In this document: in pieces, positions 38,605-48,605 of the stretch
Layout: the number at the start of each line of letters is the position of its first letter
How positions within the stretch are numbered: the stretch's first letter is position 1
The notes under the pieces: generated by a model
What the model was told of the DNA's origin: nothing
The model's database searches: none
Seen by the model: the letters and a program-made list of their open reading frames with translations, nothing else
From: Xanthomonas sacchari
GTDB taxonomy: Bacteria; Pseudomonadota; Gammaproteobacteria; Xanthomonadales; Xanthomonadaceae
DNA: 64,000 nt
Assembly (NCBI RefSeq): GCF_040529065.1
Contig: NZ_CP132343.1
Location: 2,790,001-2,854,000, forward strand
Direction of reading: 5' to 3'
Program-made: the position numbers and the translations under genes

Positions 38605-39741
38605 CTAACGCTCAGCGCCGCAGAACTGCGCGTAGTCGATATAACCAGGGAACGGCCGGTCCGGCGCGCACACCGGGCACTGCGGATCGGCGGACAGGCG
38701 GGTTTCGCGGAAGCGCATCGCCAGTGCGTCGAAGTGCAGCAGGCGGCCGCGCAGCGGTTCGCCGATCTCCAGCAACAGCTTCAGTACCTCGTTGGCCTGC
38801 AGCAGCCCGACGATGCCGGGCAGCACCCCGAGCACGCCGGCGTCGGCGCAGTTCGGTGCGAACTCCGGCGGCGGCGGTTCCGGGAACAGGCAGCGGTAGC
38901 ACGGTGCTTGCCCGCGCCGGCGGCCGGCGTCGAACAAGCTGACCTGGCCCTCGAAGCGCTGCACCGCGCCGTACACCAACGGCTTGCCGAGCTTCACGCA
39001 GGCGTCGTTGAGCAGATAGCGCGCAGGGAAGTTGTCCGAGCCGTCCAGCACCACGTCCACGTCCTGCAGCAGTCGTTCGACGTTGTCCGCGGTGACCCGC
39101 TCGCGCACCGCCTCCACCCGCACACCCGGGTTCAAGGCGCCCAGACTTGCCGCAGCCGAGTCCACCTTGGCTTGGCCGATCCGCGCGTCGCCGTGCAGGA
39201 TCTGCCGCTGCAGGTTGCTGCGCTCGACCACGTCGTCGTCGGCGATACGCAGCTGTCCCACCCCGGCCGCGGCCAGGTAGAAACCAGCCGGCGAGCCCAG
39301 GCCGCCGGCGCCGACCAGCAGCACGCGCGCGGCCTGCAATCTGCGCTGGCCTTCGACCCCGACTTCGGGCAGGCGCAGATGCCGCGAATAGCGGTCGAAG
39401 AAGTCTTCCTGCTCCGGTTCCAGCGCCAGTCGCTGCAGCGGCAAACCCTCGCGCTGCCAGCGCGTGGTGCCGCCCAGCACCGAGGCGACTTGCGGATAGC
39501 CGGCCTGCTCCAGGAACACCGCGGTATCGTGCGAGCGCTTGCCGCTCTGGCAAATCAGCAGCACCTCGGTGTCGGCGCCGAGATAGGCGGCCGGGTCGGC
39601 CTGCAACTGCCCGCGCGACACGCCCTGCGCGCCGGCGGCCATGCCGCTGGCACGCTCGTGCTCCTCGCGGATGTCGATCAACCGCGCGCCTTGCGCCTGC
39701 CGTGCCTGCGCCTGTGCAGGAGTCAGTTCTCGAATGCCCAT
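38605..39741 (-). CDS. moeB: MoeB-type sulfur-carrier adenylyltransferase with N-terminal rhodanese domain
   Basis: A 378-residue protein: rhodanese domain first (about 5-110, with active-site Cys in 'LLICQSGKRSHD'), then a ThiF/MoeB adenylyltransferase ('RYSRHLRLPEVGVEGQ', nucleotide loop 'VLLVGAGGLGSPAGFYLAAAGVG', 'DDDVVERSNLQRQILH', 'DGSDNFPARYLLNDAC') with zinc pairs 'CYRC' and 'CPVC'. It should activate the MoaD C-terminus for molybdopterin synthesis; the rhodanese part may supply sulfur, as in eukaryotic MOCS3/Uba4 where the order is reversed. Upstream of it on the same strand are moeA and mobA. Confidence 0.92.
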   Translation of the reverse strand: MGIRELTPAQAQARQAQGARLIDIREEHERASGMAAGAQGVSRGQLQADPAAYLGADTEVLLICQSGKRSHDTAVFLEQAGYPQVASVLGGTTRWQREGLPLQRLALEPEQEDFFDRYSRHLRLPEVGVEGQRRLQAARVLLVGAGGLGSPAGFYLAAAGVGQLRIADDDVVERSNLQRQILHGDARIGQAKVDSAAASLGALNPGVRVEAVRERVTADNVERLLQDVDVVLDGSDNFPARYLLNDACVKLGKPLVYGAVQRFEGQVSLFDAGRRRGQAPCYRCLFPEPPPPEFAPNCADAGVLGVLPGIVGLLQANEVLKLLLEIGEPLRGRLLHFDALAMRFRETRLSADPQCPVCAPDRPFPGYIDYAQFCGAER

Positions 39742-39915
39742 GCGCGCATTATCGGCGCAAACCGGGCCCGCGTCCGTAGTCGACGGCGCGGCTGAAGGAA
39801 CCCCTCATTCAACCGCGACGCGCTTGCCCGGGAACGCCCCGTCCCGCTGAAACCATTTCCCCAGGCATCCTGTATCCGGCTTCATGGTGTTGGATGCAGG
39901 TGCTGAGGGGTGCCC

Positions 39916-41133
39916 TCAATACGGCACCACCTCGACCACGTCGCCGGCCTGGAACTGGCGTGCACCCTCCTCCAGCCGCAGCAGCACGTCGCTGTCGGCG
40001 GCGCCGCGCAGGCGGTGCGAGCCGTCGGCGGGATTCGGTTCCGCCCACAACTGGCCGTGCGCGTCGCAGCGCATGCGTCCGCGCAGGAACTCCAGCCGGT
40101 CGTGGCGCTTGTCCCAGCCAGCCGCCAGTCGCGCACGCCAGGCCCGGTGCGGTTCGCTGCGCCGCTGCAATGCATCCAGCAAGGGCCGCCCGATCGCCAG
40201 GAACGTCGCCAGCACCGACACCGGGTTCCCAGGCAAGCCCAGGAACAGGGCGTGATCCCACTCGCCGAACAGCAGCGGCATGCCCGGGCGCATGCGCACC
40301 TTCCAGAACAGGATGCGACCGTGCTCGACCAACAGACGCGGCAGGTAGTCCTTCTCGCCGGCGGAAACGCCGCCGCAGGTCAGCACCACGTCGAACGCCG
40401 AGGCCGCGTCGGCGAGCATGGCCTGGATGCGCTGCGGATCGTCCGGCAGGGTCGGCCAGGCGGTCGGCGCCAAGCCGAGCAGGCGCAGTTGCGCCATCAG
40501 CATATCGCGGTTGCTGTTGTAGATCTGCCCGGGCTGTAACGGCAGGCCCGGCTCGACCAGCTCGTCGCCGGTGGCGAACACCGCCACGGTCGGCCGTGCC
40601 GCCACCGTCAGCTGGTCCACGCCCAGGGCCGCAGCCAGGCCGATGCGCGAGGGCGTCAGCAGCATGCCGGCCTCGAGCACGCGCTCGCCGACGCGCACGT
40701 CCTCGCCACGCGACCGCACGTGCGCGCCAGCGGCGAGCCCGTCCGGCACCTGCACGAGGCCATCGCGCTCGTGCACGTTCTCCTTGATCACCACCGTATC
40801 CGCACCGGCCGGCAATGGCGCGCCGGTGGTCACGCGCAGGCACTCGCCGGGCGCGAGCGCCTGTTGCCGATCGGTGCCGGCGAACTGCTCTCCGGCCAGG
40901 CGCAAGTCGGTCGCCGCCCCCTGCTTCAGGTCGGCATGGCGCAGCGCGAAACCGTCCATCGCGCTGTTGGCGAACGGCGGCAAGTCGATCGGCGCATCCA
41001 GCGGTTCGAGCAGGATGCGGCCATCGGCACGCGACGCCGCCAGGCGCTCGCTGTTGACGGGACGGACGCGCGCAGCGGCAGCGACGATCGCCAGCGCGTC
41101 GGTGTAGGCGATCCGGGAGGGATAGTCGGTCAT
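39916..41133 (-). CDS. moeA: molybdopterin molybdotransferase MoeA
   Basis: A 405-residue enzyme that inserts molybdate into adenylylated molybdopterin. Motifs: 'LPPFANSAMDGFAL', 'RVTTGAPLPAGADTVV', 'TCGGVSAGEKDYL', 'LPGNPVSVLATF', and C-terminal domain IV. Its ATG overlaps the stop of mobA (ATGA), so the two are translationally coupled. A 174-base gap without evident genes separates it from moeB. Confidence 0.95.
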   Translation of the reverse strand: MTDYPSRIAYTDALAIVAAAARVRPVNSERLAASRADGRILLEPLDAPIDLPPFANSAMDGFALRHADLKQGAATDLRLAGEQFAGTDRQQALAPGECLRVTTGAPLPAGADTVVIKENVHERDGLVQVPDGLAAGAHVRSRGEDVRVGERVLEAGMLLTPSRIGLAAALGVDQLTVAARPTVAVFATGDELVEPGLPLQPGQIYNSNRDMLMAQLRLLGLAPTAWPTLPDDPQRIQAMLADAASAFDVVLTCGGVSAGEKDYLPRLLVEHGRILFWKVRMRPGMPLLFGEWDHALFLGLPGNPVSVLATFLAIGRPLLDALQRRSEPHRAWRARLAAGWDKRHDRLEFLRGRMRCDAHGQLWAEPNPADGSHRLRGAADSDVLLRLEEGARQFQAGDVVEVVPY

Positions 41134-41735
41134 GATGGCGGCAGGATACCCGCTGCGACCAGATCCTGCGGCGTATTCAGATTGCCCAGCACGATCTCCG
41201 GCAACGCCACCGGCCGCATCTGCAGGCGCTGCTGCAAGGCGCGCGGCGCGTAGCGGGCGGCTGTCAGCGCCTCCTCCAGCGCCGGACGCAGCGCGGCCAC
41301 CCGGTACAGCGCCACCAGCGGTTGCGCGCCAGCGGCATCCTCGACCCAAGCGCCATCGCGGTCCACAGCGGCCGCGGCGAGCACCGCCGGCAGGTCCGGC
41401 GGCAACCCGCACAGGTCGACCGGCACGGTCAGCAGCCACGGTGTGCCGCAGTGGGCGGCGAGCGCGTCCAGCCCGGCGATCGGCCCCAGCGAACGCTCGG
41501 CGTCGGGCGGCGCCGCGACACGGTCCGGCACAGCCTGCAGGCCGACGGCGAGATAGCGCGGCAAACTGCGATTGGCACTGACCAGCACCGCGGACACCCG
41601 TGGCGCCAATGCCTGCACCAGCCATTGCACCTGCGCCTGCCCGTCGCGTTGCAGCCAGGCCTTGTCGCACCCGCCCAGGCGTTGCGCGCGACCGCCGGCG
41701 AGGATGCCGAGGGTGATCGCGCGCCGCGTGTCCAT
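41130..41735 (-). CDS. mobA: molybdenum cofactor guanylyltransferase MobA
   Basis: A 201-residue nucleotidyltransferase forming MGD from Mo-molybdopterin and GTP: GTP loop 'GILAGGRAQRLGGCDKAWL', 'VLVSANRSLPRYL', 'SLGPIAGLDALA', 'LLTVPVDLCGLPPDL' with the metal-binding Asp region. It starts seven bases after der ends and overlaps moeA. MGD indicates DMSO-reductase-family enzymes elsewhere in the genome. Confidence 0.93.
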   Translation of the reverse strand: MDTRRAITLGILAGGRAQRLGGCDKAWLQRDGQAQVQWLVQALAPRVSAVLVSANRSLPRYLAVGLQAVPDRVAAPPDAERSLGPIAGLDALAAHCGTPWLLTVPVDLCGLPPDLPAVLAAAAVDRDGAWVEDAAGAQPLVALYRVAALRPALEEALTAARYAPRALQQRLQMRPVALPEIVLGNLNTPQDLVAAGILPPS

Positions 41736-41742
41736 CGTGCGG

Positions 41743-43140
41743 CTACTTGCCGCGGACGTGCTTCATCAGCCGCCGCTTCTTGGCGATCTGGCGCTCGGTC
41801 AGCACGTTCTTCTTGCCTTCGTACGGGTTGGCGCCTTCGCGGAACATGAAGCGCACCGGCGTGCCGACGAGCTTGAAGCGCTTGCGGAAGAAGTTCTCCA
41901 GGTAGCGCTTGTACGACTCCGGCAACACCTTCAGGCGCGTGCCGTGGACGATGAAGGTCGGCGGATTGCTGCCGCCCGGATGCACGTAGCGCAGCTTGGA
42001 GACGTGACCGCGGATGCTCGGCGGCGGATTGCTCTCGTAGGCGATTTCCAGCGCTTGGTTGACTTCGCTGGTGCTGAACTCGCGCACCGCCGAGGCGTGC
42101 GCGCGATGGATCGCCTGGAACAGCTCGCGCAGGCCCGAGCCATGCTTGGCGGAGATGCGCACCGCCTCGGCCCAGCTGACGAAGCCGAGCTTGCGCGACA
42201 GCAGGTCTTCGGCCTGGGCGCGCTGGTAGTCGCTCTGCCCGTCCCACTTGTTGATCGCCACTACCAGGGCGCGGCCGGCATCGAGGATCGCGCCGAGCAC
42301 GGTCGCGTCCTGGTCGGTCACCCCTTCGCCGGCATCGAGCATCAGCACTGCGACCTGGCACTGCTCGATGGCCTGCAGGGTCTTGAACGCGCTGAACTTC
42401 TCCACCGCCTCCTCGACGCGGCCGCGGCGGCGCAGGCCGGCGGTGTCGATCAGCCGGTACAGGCGGCCGTCGCGCTCCAGGTCCACCGCGATCGAGTCGC
42501 GGGTGGTGCCGGGCACTTCGGAGGCGATCATGCGCTCCTCGCCCAGCAGGCGATTGACCAGGGTCGACTTGCCGACGTTCGGGCGGCCGACGAAGGCGAT
42601 GCGCATGCGCGCCGGGTCGGTGTCCAGGGTTTCGCCGGCGCCCTCTTCCGGCAGCCGCTCCAGGACCTCGTCGAGCAGGTCGTCGATGCCGTGGCGATGC
42701 GCGGCGGACACCGCGATGGCGTCGCCGAGACCGTAGCGCGCGAACTCGGCGCGGACCTGGTCCTCGTCGGTGCCGTCGATCTTGTTGATCAGCAGCAGGG
42801 TCGGCCGCGCCAGCTTGCGCAGCCAGGCCAGGATCTCGTCGTCGAGCGCGGACGATCCCTCGCGGCCGTCGACCACGAACAGGATCAGGTCAGCCTCACC
42901 GGCGGCGGCGCGCGCCTGCTCGGCGGTGGCACCGGCCAGGCCTTCCTCTTCGCCGGAGATGCCGCCGGTATCGACGATCACGAATGGGGTTTCCGGCTGC
43001 AGCCGGCATACCCCGTAGTGGCGGTCGCGGGTGACGCCCGGCTGGTCGTGGACCAGCGCGTCACGGCTGCGCGTCAGCGCATTGAACAGCGTGGACTTGC
43101 CGACATTCGGCCGTCCAACCAGGGCGACCAGCGGCAGCAT
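41743..43140 (-). CDS. der: ribosome assembly GTPase Der (EngA)
   Basis: A 465-residue protein with two tandem GTPase domains, each with 'GRPNVGKST' P-loops (near residues 9 and 184), 'DTGG'/'DTAG' switch II, and 'NKID'/'NKWD' G4 motifs, followed by a KH-like domain and a basic tail ('[21 protein letters not shown]'). Needed for 50S maturation. Follows bamB by 18 bases on the same strand. Confidence 0.97.
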   Translation of the reverse strand: MLPLVALVGRPNVGKSTLFNALTRSRDALVHDQPGVTRDRHYGVCRLQPETPFVIVDTGGISGEEEGLAGATAEQARAAAGEADLILFVVDGREGSSALDDEILAWLRKLARPTLLLINKIDGTDEDQVRAEFARYGLGDAIAVSAAHRHGIDDLLDEVLERLPEEGAGETLDTDPARMRIAFVGRPNVGKSTLVNRLLGEERMIASEVPGTTRDSIAVDLERDGRLYRLIDTAGLRRRGRVEEAVEKFSAFKTLQAIEQCQVAVLMLDAGEGVTDQDATVLGAILDAGRALVVAINKWDGQSDYQRAQAEDLLSRKLGFVSWAEAVRISAKHGSGLRELFQAIHRAHASAVREFSTSEVNQALEIAYESNPPPSIRGHVSKLRYVHPGGSNPPTFIVHGTRLKVLPESYKRYLENFFRKRFKLVGTPVRFMFREGANPYEGKKNVLTERQIAKKRRLMKHVRGK

Positions 43141-43158
43141 CGCGACATCCTTCTCTTG

Positions 43159-44514
43159 TTATTGACCCAACCGGAACGCGGTCAGGTCGCCTTTCGTGTT
43201 CTGCATCAGCAGGATTCCATCCGCGACCACCGGCTGCGCCACCAGCGGCTTGCGCCCGACCCGCTCGCGCGCGGCGAACTCGCCGTTGTCGAGCCGGAGC
43301 CAGTGCAGATAGCCCTTGTAGTCGCCGACCACGGCGTAATCGCCCTGGATCGCCACGCCGGTCAGCGAGCGGCGCGCCAGCCCCGGCTGCGACCACATCG
43401 CCGATCCGGAGGCCTTGTCCAGCGCCCACACGGTGCCGGCGTTGTCGGCCACCACCACGTTGCCGGAACTCACGCCGACACCGCCGGCGCCGCCATGATC
43501 GCGGTTCCACAGCGGGCGGCCGCTCGGGCCTTCCAGCGCCACGGTCTGGTTCTTGAAACTGGTCGCATACAGCGTGGTGCCGTCGAGCACCGGCGCGCCG
43601 TCGACGTCGGCCATGCGCTCCAGTTCGGTGCGGCCTTCCGGCACGCCGATGGTCTGCTCCCACAGTACGCGGCCGTCCTGCATCGCCAGCGCGGCCAGGG
43701 TGCCGTCGTCGTTGCCGATGAACAGCACGCCCGGACCCGCCACCACCGGCGCGTTGCCGCGCACGGTCAGGCTCGGCAGTTCCTGCGCATTGAACCAGCG
43801 CTGCTGGCCGGTGGCCGCATCGAACGCCGTGGTGCGGCCATCATTGCTGCGCACGAACACCATGTTCTGCGCGATCACCGGCGCGGCGATCACTTCGTTG
43901 GGCACCTTGGCGCGCCACTTCTCGGTGCCGTTGGCGGCATCGAGCGCGATCACGGCGCCATCCAGCGCACCGACCACCACCAGGCCGTCGCCCACGCCGG
44001 GGCCGCCGGCGAAACGCGGCAGCGGACGCTTCTTCTCGAGCCGCTTGCGTTCCTTGGCCTGCTGCTTTTCGTTGCGCAGGCGCTGCTTGTAGGCGGCACG
44101 CTCGTCCTTGGACAGGTTCTTGCCGGACTCGCTCTCGACCTGGCTCTTCGGCTGGTCCTCGGCCTGCGACAGCTGCTGCTTGCGCGCCTGCTTGGCGTCG
44201 TATTCCCAAATGGTCTTGCCGGTCTGCAGATCCAGCGCGTACACCGTGCCGGAGGTCGCGGCCGCATACACCTTGCCGTCGGCCACCACAGGGCGCTGGC
44301 GCACGCCGATCAGGCGCTCGCCCTTGCCGGCGTCGGTGGACCACAGCTTCACCACCTTCACCGACGGGGTGAACTTGACCAGTTCGGCCGGCTCGGCGGC
44401 CTTCTTGGCGGCCGCATCCTTGCCCGCGAACCAGCCCTTGACGGTGCTGCAGCCAGACAGCGCCAGACCCAGCAGGGCCACGGTGGCGACACGCTTGAAC
44501 ATGACTACCTTCAT
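43159..44514 (-). CDS. bamB: BamB outer-membrane assembly lipoprotein, with long charged insertion
   Basis: A 451-residue lipoprotein: lipobox 'LALSGC' (C22) and PQQ-type beta-propeller repeats ('VYALDLQTGKTIWEYDA', 'VIALDAANGTEKWRAKV', 'TTAFDAATGQQRWFN', 'VWALDKASGSAMWSQ'). Between blade one and two (about 108-167) there is a Lys/Gln/Glu-rich segment resembling a coiled coil, making it longer than the ~390-residue enterobacterial protein. It acts at the BAM complex in the periplasm. Starts at 44514, overlapping the stop of yfgM by one base. Confidence 0.94.
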   Translation of the reverse strand: MKVVMFKRVATVALLGLALSGCSTVKGWFAGKDAAAKKAAEPAELVKFTPSVKVVKLWSTDAGKGERLIGVRQRPVVADGKVYAAATSGTVYALDLQTGKTIWEYDAKQARKQQLSQAEDQPKSQVESESGKNLSKDERAAYKQRLRNEKQQAKERKRLEKKRPLPRFAGGPGVGDGLVVVGALDGAVIALDAANGTEKWRAKVPNEVIAAPVIAQNMVFVRSNDGRTTAFDAATGQQRWFNAQELPSLTVRGNAPVVAGPGVLFIGNDDGTLAALAMQDGRVLWEQTIGVPEGRTELERMADVDGAPVLDGTTLYATSFKNQTVALEGPSGRPLWNRDHGGAGGVGVSSGNVVVADNAGTVWALDKASGSAMWSQPGLARRSLTGVAIQGDYAVVGDYKGYLHWLRLDNGEFAARERVGRKPLVAQPVVADGILLMQNTKGDLTAFRLGQ

Positions 44515-45152
44515 CAGATCGGCTCCGCGGCATTCGGCACGCTGCCGCCCGCATCCATCAATTTCGTTTCGACCACGCGCCGCTGCGGCGAGGCCACGTC
44601 CAAACTGGTCAGCGCCTTGGCATACGCATCGCGCGCCGCGTCGCGCTTGCCCTGCGCGATCAGCGCATCGCCGCGAATCTCCAGACCCTGCGAATCGGTG
44701 GCCGAGGCCACCAGCGCCAGCGCGTCCTGCGGCTTGCCGCCGGAAATCAGCAACCGCGCCACACGATGGTCGACCAGCACCTTCATTTCGCCGTCGGCCT
44801 TGAGCGCGCGCAGCGTGGTCAACGCGGCATCGGACTTACCGGCATCGACCTGCGCCTTGGCCAGGCGCAGCGCCGCCAGTTCGGCGTAGATGTTGGTCGA
44901 GCCCTGCTGCAGTTCGGCCATGTCCTTGGCCGCCTTGTCCAGTTGATTGGCCTGGATGCTCTTGAGCACCGCTTCGTAGCGGGTGTTGGCCTGGGCCAGA
45001 TCGTTGGACCGCTGCTTGGTCCACCACTGCCAGCCGATGATCGCGCCAAGGCCAAGGACGATGCCGCCGATCAGGCCGGCGCCGTTCTTCCTGAGCCAAG
45101 TGCGGACGCGTTCGCTTTGTTCGTGCTCGTCGAGCAGGTCGTCAATCGCCAT
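44514..45152 (-). CDS. yfgM: YfgM-family tetratricopeptide membrane protein
   Basis: A 212-residue protein: cytosolic N-terminus 'MAIDDLLDEHEQSERVRTWLRKNG', single transmembrane helix (about 25-45), then a periplasmic TPR-like region ('RYEAVLKSIQANQLDKAAKDMAEL', 'AELAALRLAKAQVDAGKSDAALTTL'). YfgM associates with SecYEG and PpiD in E. coli. ATG 45152 is the family start. Upstream of bamB, with one-base overlap. Confidence 0.9.
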   Translation of the reverse strand: MAIDDLLDEHEQSERVRTWLRKNGAGLIGGIVLGLGAIIGWQWWTKQRSNDLAQANTRYEAVLKSIQANQLDKAAKDMAELQQGSTNIYAELAALRLAKAQVDAGKSDAALTTLRALKADGEMKVLVDHRVARLLISGGKPQDALALVASATDSQGLEIRGDALIAQGKRDAARDAYAKALTSLDVASPQRRVVETKLMDAGGSVPNAAEPI

Positions 45153-45216
45153 GCGTACTCTCGCCCCGCCGCTGCGACGGGACATGGAATGTTGAAAGTG
45201 AGGAACCGCGCCGCCG

Positions 45217-46089
45217 TCACTCGGAGGCGGGCACCACGGAACCGTCAGAGGATACCGCAAAGCGCGCCACGTTCGCGCGCCTGAACGGGGTCAGATCCAC
45301 GGTACTCCCGGATTGCTGAACCTGGACCGCGGAGGCATTGCCCAGCACCACGCGCCCGACCTGGCCCGGCGCATAGGTGCGGGTCTCGCCCGCCTTCAGC
45401 AGGGCTTTTTCCACCGGCGTGCCGTCAGGAGCAAGGATCTGCACCCAACTGTCGCCCTGGAACGACAGGCTCAGGGCGTTCTTCTCCGGCTCTGCGGCCG
45501 GACGCGGCATCGGCGTCAGCGACGCGATGTACGGCGCGGCGCTCGGTGCAGGGCGTGCGGGCGCCGGCGCGGCCGGTGCGGCCGCAGCGGCGCCATTTGC
45601 CGGCGTCGCCGTTGCCGCCGGGGTTGTACCGGGCGTGCCCGGCACCACATCCAGCGACGCGGTGCTGGGGCCGTTGTCGTCGGCGAAATGGCTGCGGGTG
45701 GCGTACCACACCGGCACCGCCAGTCCGGCGGTGATGACCACGTAGACCATGCGCCTGGTGGCGCTTTCGAGCATGCGCCGCAGCGGCGGGGTATGCGTGT
45801 GACTGATCAATTCGACCGGCTGCACCGGCGCGATCTGCGCGGTCTGCAGCAACGGCTCCAGATCGACGCCGAGCAGGCGCGCATAGCTGCGCAGCTGCCC
45901 GCGGACGAACACCGGCGCGCCGAGGCGCTGCCACTGCTCCGACTCGAGTGCCTGCACCACATGCACCGGCATGCGCAGTCGGCTGCCGACGTCGTCGATG
46001 CTCAGGCCGGCCGCTTCGCGCGCTTCGCGGAGCTGTTGCCCGCAGCCTTTGGCGCCATCGAAAGCGTTCGGATTGGAATCACTGATCAC
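45217..46089 (-). CDS. rodZ: RodZ-like cytoskeletal/HTH membrane protein
   Basis: A 290-residue protein: Xre-like HTH (about 16-80, 'GQQLREAREAAGLSIDDVGSRLRMPVHVVQALE'), a membrane helix (about 110-130), an Ala/Pro/Thr-rich linker (about 145-190), and a C-terminal DUF4115 beta domain ('LSLSFQGDSWVQILAPDGTPV'). This is the order of RodZ, which links MreB to the membrane. Its ATG overlaps the pilW stop by four bases. Confidence 0.9.
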   Translation of the reverse strand: MISDSNPNAFDGAKGCGQQLREAREAAGLSIDDVGSRLRMPVHVVQALESEQWQRLGAPVFVRGQLRSYARLLGVDLEPLLQTAQIAPVQPVELISHTHTPPLRRMLESATRRMVYVVITAGLAVPVWYATRSHFADDNGPSTASLDVVPGTPGTTPAATATPANGAAAAAPAAPAPARPAPSAAPYIASLTPMPRPAAEPEKNALSLSFQGDSWVQILAPDGTPVEKALLKAGETRTYAPGQVGRVVLGNASAVQVQQSGSTVDLTPFRRANVARFAVSSDGSVVPASE

Positions 46090-46904
46090 AATGCACTAGC
46101 CCCGGGTGTCGTGGTCGCGGCGTCGGGAAACTCCTTGCGCAACCGCTGTTGGTAACGGCCGGCGGCAGCCTTGTCGCCCAGCCTTTGCTCAATCTGAATA
46201 GCAAGTTGTAACACGGAAGCGGTGGCAGGCGCAGCCGCCAGACGCCGCTCGGCGAAGGCGCGCGCCTCGAAAAAGCGCCCTTGCGCGACCTCGTTGCGGG
46301 CCATCGCCTCAAGCGCGTACGCGTTGTCAGGATCCAGATCCAGCGCCTTGCGCAGGTCGCGTTCGCCGCGCTCGCGCTGGCCGACCTGCAAGGCGCAGCC
46401 GCCGGCGTTGGCCAGCGCCGAAGCCGGCGTGGCGTAGTCCTGCAGCGCGAGCGCACGGTCGAACCAGGCCAGCGACTCGGCCGGCGACCCATTCGCACAC
46501 AGCCAGGCACCGTAGTTGTTCAAGGTCGCACCGTTGCTCGGCGCCAGTTCCGCAGCCTTGCGGTAGTACCCGCCGGCGGTCGTGGCGTCGCCGCGGCGAT
46601 CGGCGAGCACCGCCAGCACGGTCAGCGCGTCCACCGATTGCGGATCCAGCGCCAGCGCCTTGCGCGCATGCGTCTGCGCGGCCTCCAGGTCGCCGGAGGC
46701 AAGCCCGTTGGCGGCCAGACCCAACTGTTCCTGCAAGGCCACCCGCGCCTTCACCGCACGGTTGTCGCGGAAGGAATACTGCGGTTGCACCTGCTCGCTG
46801 GTGCGCACCGTGCCGGTCTTGGCCGCGATCCAGTTGCAGCCCGGACAGGCCAGCACTGCGATCGCCAGCATCGCGAGGGAACGCCCTTGGCTACGCCGCC
46901 GCAT
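46086..46904 (-). CDS. pilW: type IV pilus biogenesis lipoprotein PilW/PilF
   Basis: A 272-residue TPR protein with signal and lipobox-like 'VLACPGC' and several TPRs ('[36 protein letters not shown]', '[28 protein letters not shown]'). This is the pilotin needed for PilQ secretin assembly. ATG 46904 gives a normal leader ([19 protein letters not shown]); it overlaps the rlmN end by 14 bases. Naming between PilF and PilW varies by species. Confidence 0.92.
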   Translation of the reverse strand: MRRRSQGRSLAMLAIAVLACPGCNWIAAKTGTVRTSEQVQPQYSFRDNRAVKARVALQEQLGLAANGLASGDLEAAQTHARKALALDPQSVDALTVLAVLADRRGDATTAGGYYRKAAELAPSNGATLNNYGAWLCANGSPAESLAWFDRALALQDYATPASALANAGGCALQVGQRERGERDLRKALDLDPDNAYALEAMARNEVAQGRFFEARAFAERRLAAAPATASVLQLAIQIEQRLGDKAAAGRYQQRLRKEFPDAATTTPGASAL

Positions 46905-48096
46905 CCCGATCCGCTCGCGTCTGCAATTCGCGCTTGAACTCGGCCTGTCGACGGGTGCGGTCCATGACCTGCCCCTTGAGCTGCCCGCAGGCCGCATCGA
47001 TGTCGTCGCCGCGCGTGCGCCGCACCATGGTCAGCACCTGCGCGTCCAGCAGGATCTTCTGGAACGCGCGGATCTCGGTCTCCCCGGAGCGCTCGTAGCG
47101 CGTGCCGGGGAACGGATTGAACGGGATCAGGTTGACCTTGCCGGCATTCGACGCCTGCACGGCGTTGTCGAACTGGCGCATCAGCCGCGCCAGTTGCCGC
47201 GCGTGCTCGGGCTGGTCGTTGATCCCCTTCATCAGGGTGTATTCGAAGGTCACCGACTCGCGGCGCTTGTTGGCGCGCAGGTAGCGCGCACAGGCCGCCA
47301 TCAGCTCGGCGATCGGGTACTTCTTGTTGAGCGGGACCAGGGTCTCGCGCAGCGCATCGTTGGGCGCATGCAGCGACACCGCCAGCGACACGTCGCTTTC
47401 GCTGGACAGGCGGTCGATCTGCGGCACCAGACCCGAGGTGGACAGGGTCACGCGCTTGTTGGCCAGGCCGTAGCCCAGGTCGTCGCGCATCACGCTCATC
47501 GCGCGCACGACGTTGTCGAAATTCATCAGCGGCTCGCCCATGCCCATCATCACCACATTGGTGAGGCGGCGCATCTGGTGCGGCACGTTGCCCAGATGCC
47601 GCGCCGCCACCCACACCTGGCCGATGATCTCGGCAGTGGAGAGGTTGCGGTTGAAGCCCTGGGTGGCGGTGGAGCAGAACGTGCAGTTGAGGCCGCAACC
47701 GACCTGCGAGGACACGCACAGCGTGCCGCGGGTCTTGTCGGGGATGTACACGGTCTCGATCGCGTTCTTGCCGTCCACGCCCATCGCCAGCAGCCACTTG
47801 TGGGTGCCGTCGGCGGAGGGCTTGTCGAACACGATGTTGGGAACGACGACCTCGGCATGCTGCTGCAGCTTGGCGCGCAGCGCCTTGCCGAGGTCGGTCA
47901 TCTGGTCGAAGTCGGTGACGTAACGGTGGTGGATCCACTTCATCACCTGGTGGGCACGGTAGCGCGCTTCGCCGAGGGTCTCGGCGAAGAAACGCTCCAG
48001 CCCCTCGCGATCGAGGTCGAGCAGATTCTGCTTGGCCGCCGCGCCGGTCCGCACGGGATCGGCGATGGCCAAGGGAGGATGGACGACCTCGTTCAC
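46891..48096 (-). CDS. rlmN: 23S rRNA (adenine-C2)/tRNA methyltransferase RlmN
   Basis: A 401-residue radical-SAM enzyme methylating A2503 of 23S rRNA and A37 of tRNAs. Cluster motif 'CGLNCTFC', '[12 protein letters not shown]', '[15 protein letters not shown]', '[20 protein letters not shown]', and catalytic Cys in the C-terminal 'DIDAACGQL'. Start is GTG 48096 ([10 protein letters not shown]), 11 bases after ndk; an internal ATG start would cut the N-terminal domain. Confidence 0.95.
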   Translation of the reverse strand: MNEVVHPPLAIADPVRTGAAAKQNLLDLDREGLERFFAETLGEARYRAHQVMKWIHHRYVTDFDQMTDLGKALRAKLQQHAEVVVPNIVFDKPSADGTHKWLLAMGVDGKNAIETVYIPDKTRGTLCVSSQVGCGLNCTFCSTATQGFNRNLSTAEIIGQVWVAARHLGNVPHQMRRLTNVVMMGMGEPLMNFDNVVRAMSVMRDDLGYGLANKRVTLSTSGLVPQIDRLSSESDVSLAVSLHAPNDALRETLVPLNKKYPIAELMAACARYLRANKRRESVTFEYTLMKGINDQPEHARQLARLMRQFDNAVQASNAGKVNLIPFNPFPGTRYERSGETEIRAFQKILLDAQVLTMVRRTRGDDIDAACGQLKGQVMDRTRRQAEFKRELQTRADRDAAA

Positions 48097-48107
48097 GACG
48101 ACCTCGC

Positions 48108-48533
48108 TTAGCGCGAAACCACTTCGGTGGCAGCGAAGAAATACGCCACTTCGTTGGCGGCGTTCTCGACCGAATCCGAGCCGTGCGCGGCGTTGGCGTC
48201 GATCGAATCGGCGAAGTCGGCGCGGATGGTGCCAGGCGCAGCGTCCTTCGGGTTGGTGGCGCCCAGCAGGTCGCGGTGCGCGGCCACGGCGTTCTCGCCT
48301 TCCAGCGCCTGGATCATCACCGGGCCGGAGATCATGAACTCGACCAGCGCGTTGAAGAACGGACGCTCGCGGTGCACAGCGTAGAAGCCCTCGGCCTCGC
48401 GGCGCGACAGCTGCTTGTACTTGGCGGCCACGACCTTCAGGCCGGCCTTCTCGAAGCGCGAGTAGATTTCGCCGATGACGTTCTTGGCGACGGCATCGGG
48501 CTTGATGATGGACAGGGTGCGCTCCAGCGCCAT
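48108..48533 (-). CDS. ndk: nucleoside diphosphate kinase
   Basis: A 141-residue kinase balancing NTP pools: '[15 protein letters not shown]', '[17 protein letters not shown]', '[21 protein letters not shown]' with the phosphorylated catalytic His. Translated ahead of rlmN, 11 bases apart, so probably one operon running to der. An intrinsic terminator-like hairpin on the same strand stands about 48 bases upstream of its start. Confidence 0.97.
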   Translation of the reverse strand: MALERTLSIIKPDAVAKNVIGEIYSRFEKAGLKVVAAKYKQLSRREAEGFYAVHRERPFFNALVEFMISGPVMIQALEGENAVAAHRDLLGATNPKDAAPGTIRADFADSIDANAAHGSDSVENAANEVAYFFAATEVVSR

Positions 48534-48580
48534 GGGAAGTTCTCCGTTGGGCGGGCCACTGAAGGCCCGAGGTTAACATG

Positions 48581-48605
48581 AAAAAAACCCGCGTCAAAAC
48601 GCGGG
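48581..48605 (-). terminator. intrinsic terminator-like hairpin upstream of ndk
   Basis: CCCGCGT-N4-ACGCGGG with seven T residues following on the minus strand. No minus-strand gene lies immediately upstream, so it either insulates ndk, ends a short unseen transcript, or acts as an attenuator in the ndk leader. Confidence 0.75.

Noticed and set aside
41572-44889. 1105-residue open frame on the plus strand
   Set aside because: Antisense of mobA, der, bamB and yfgM, which are all well-supported genes.
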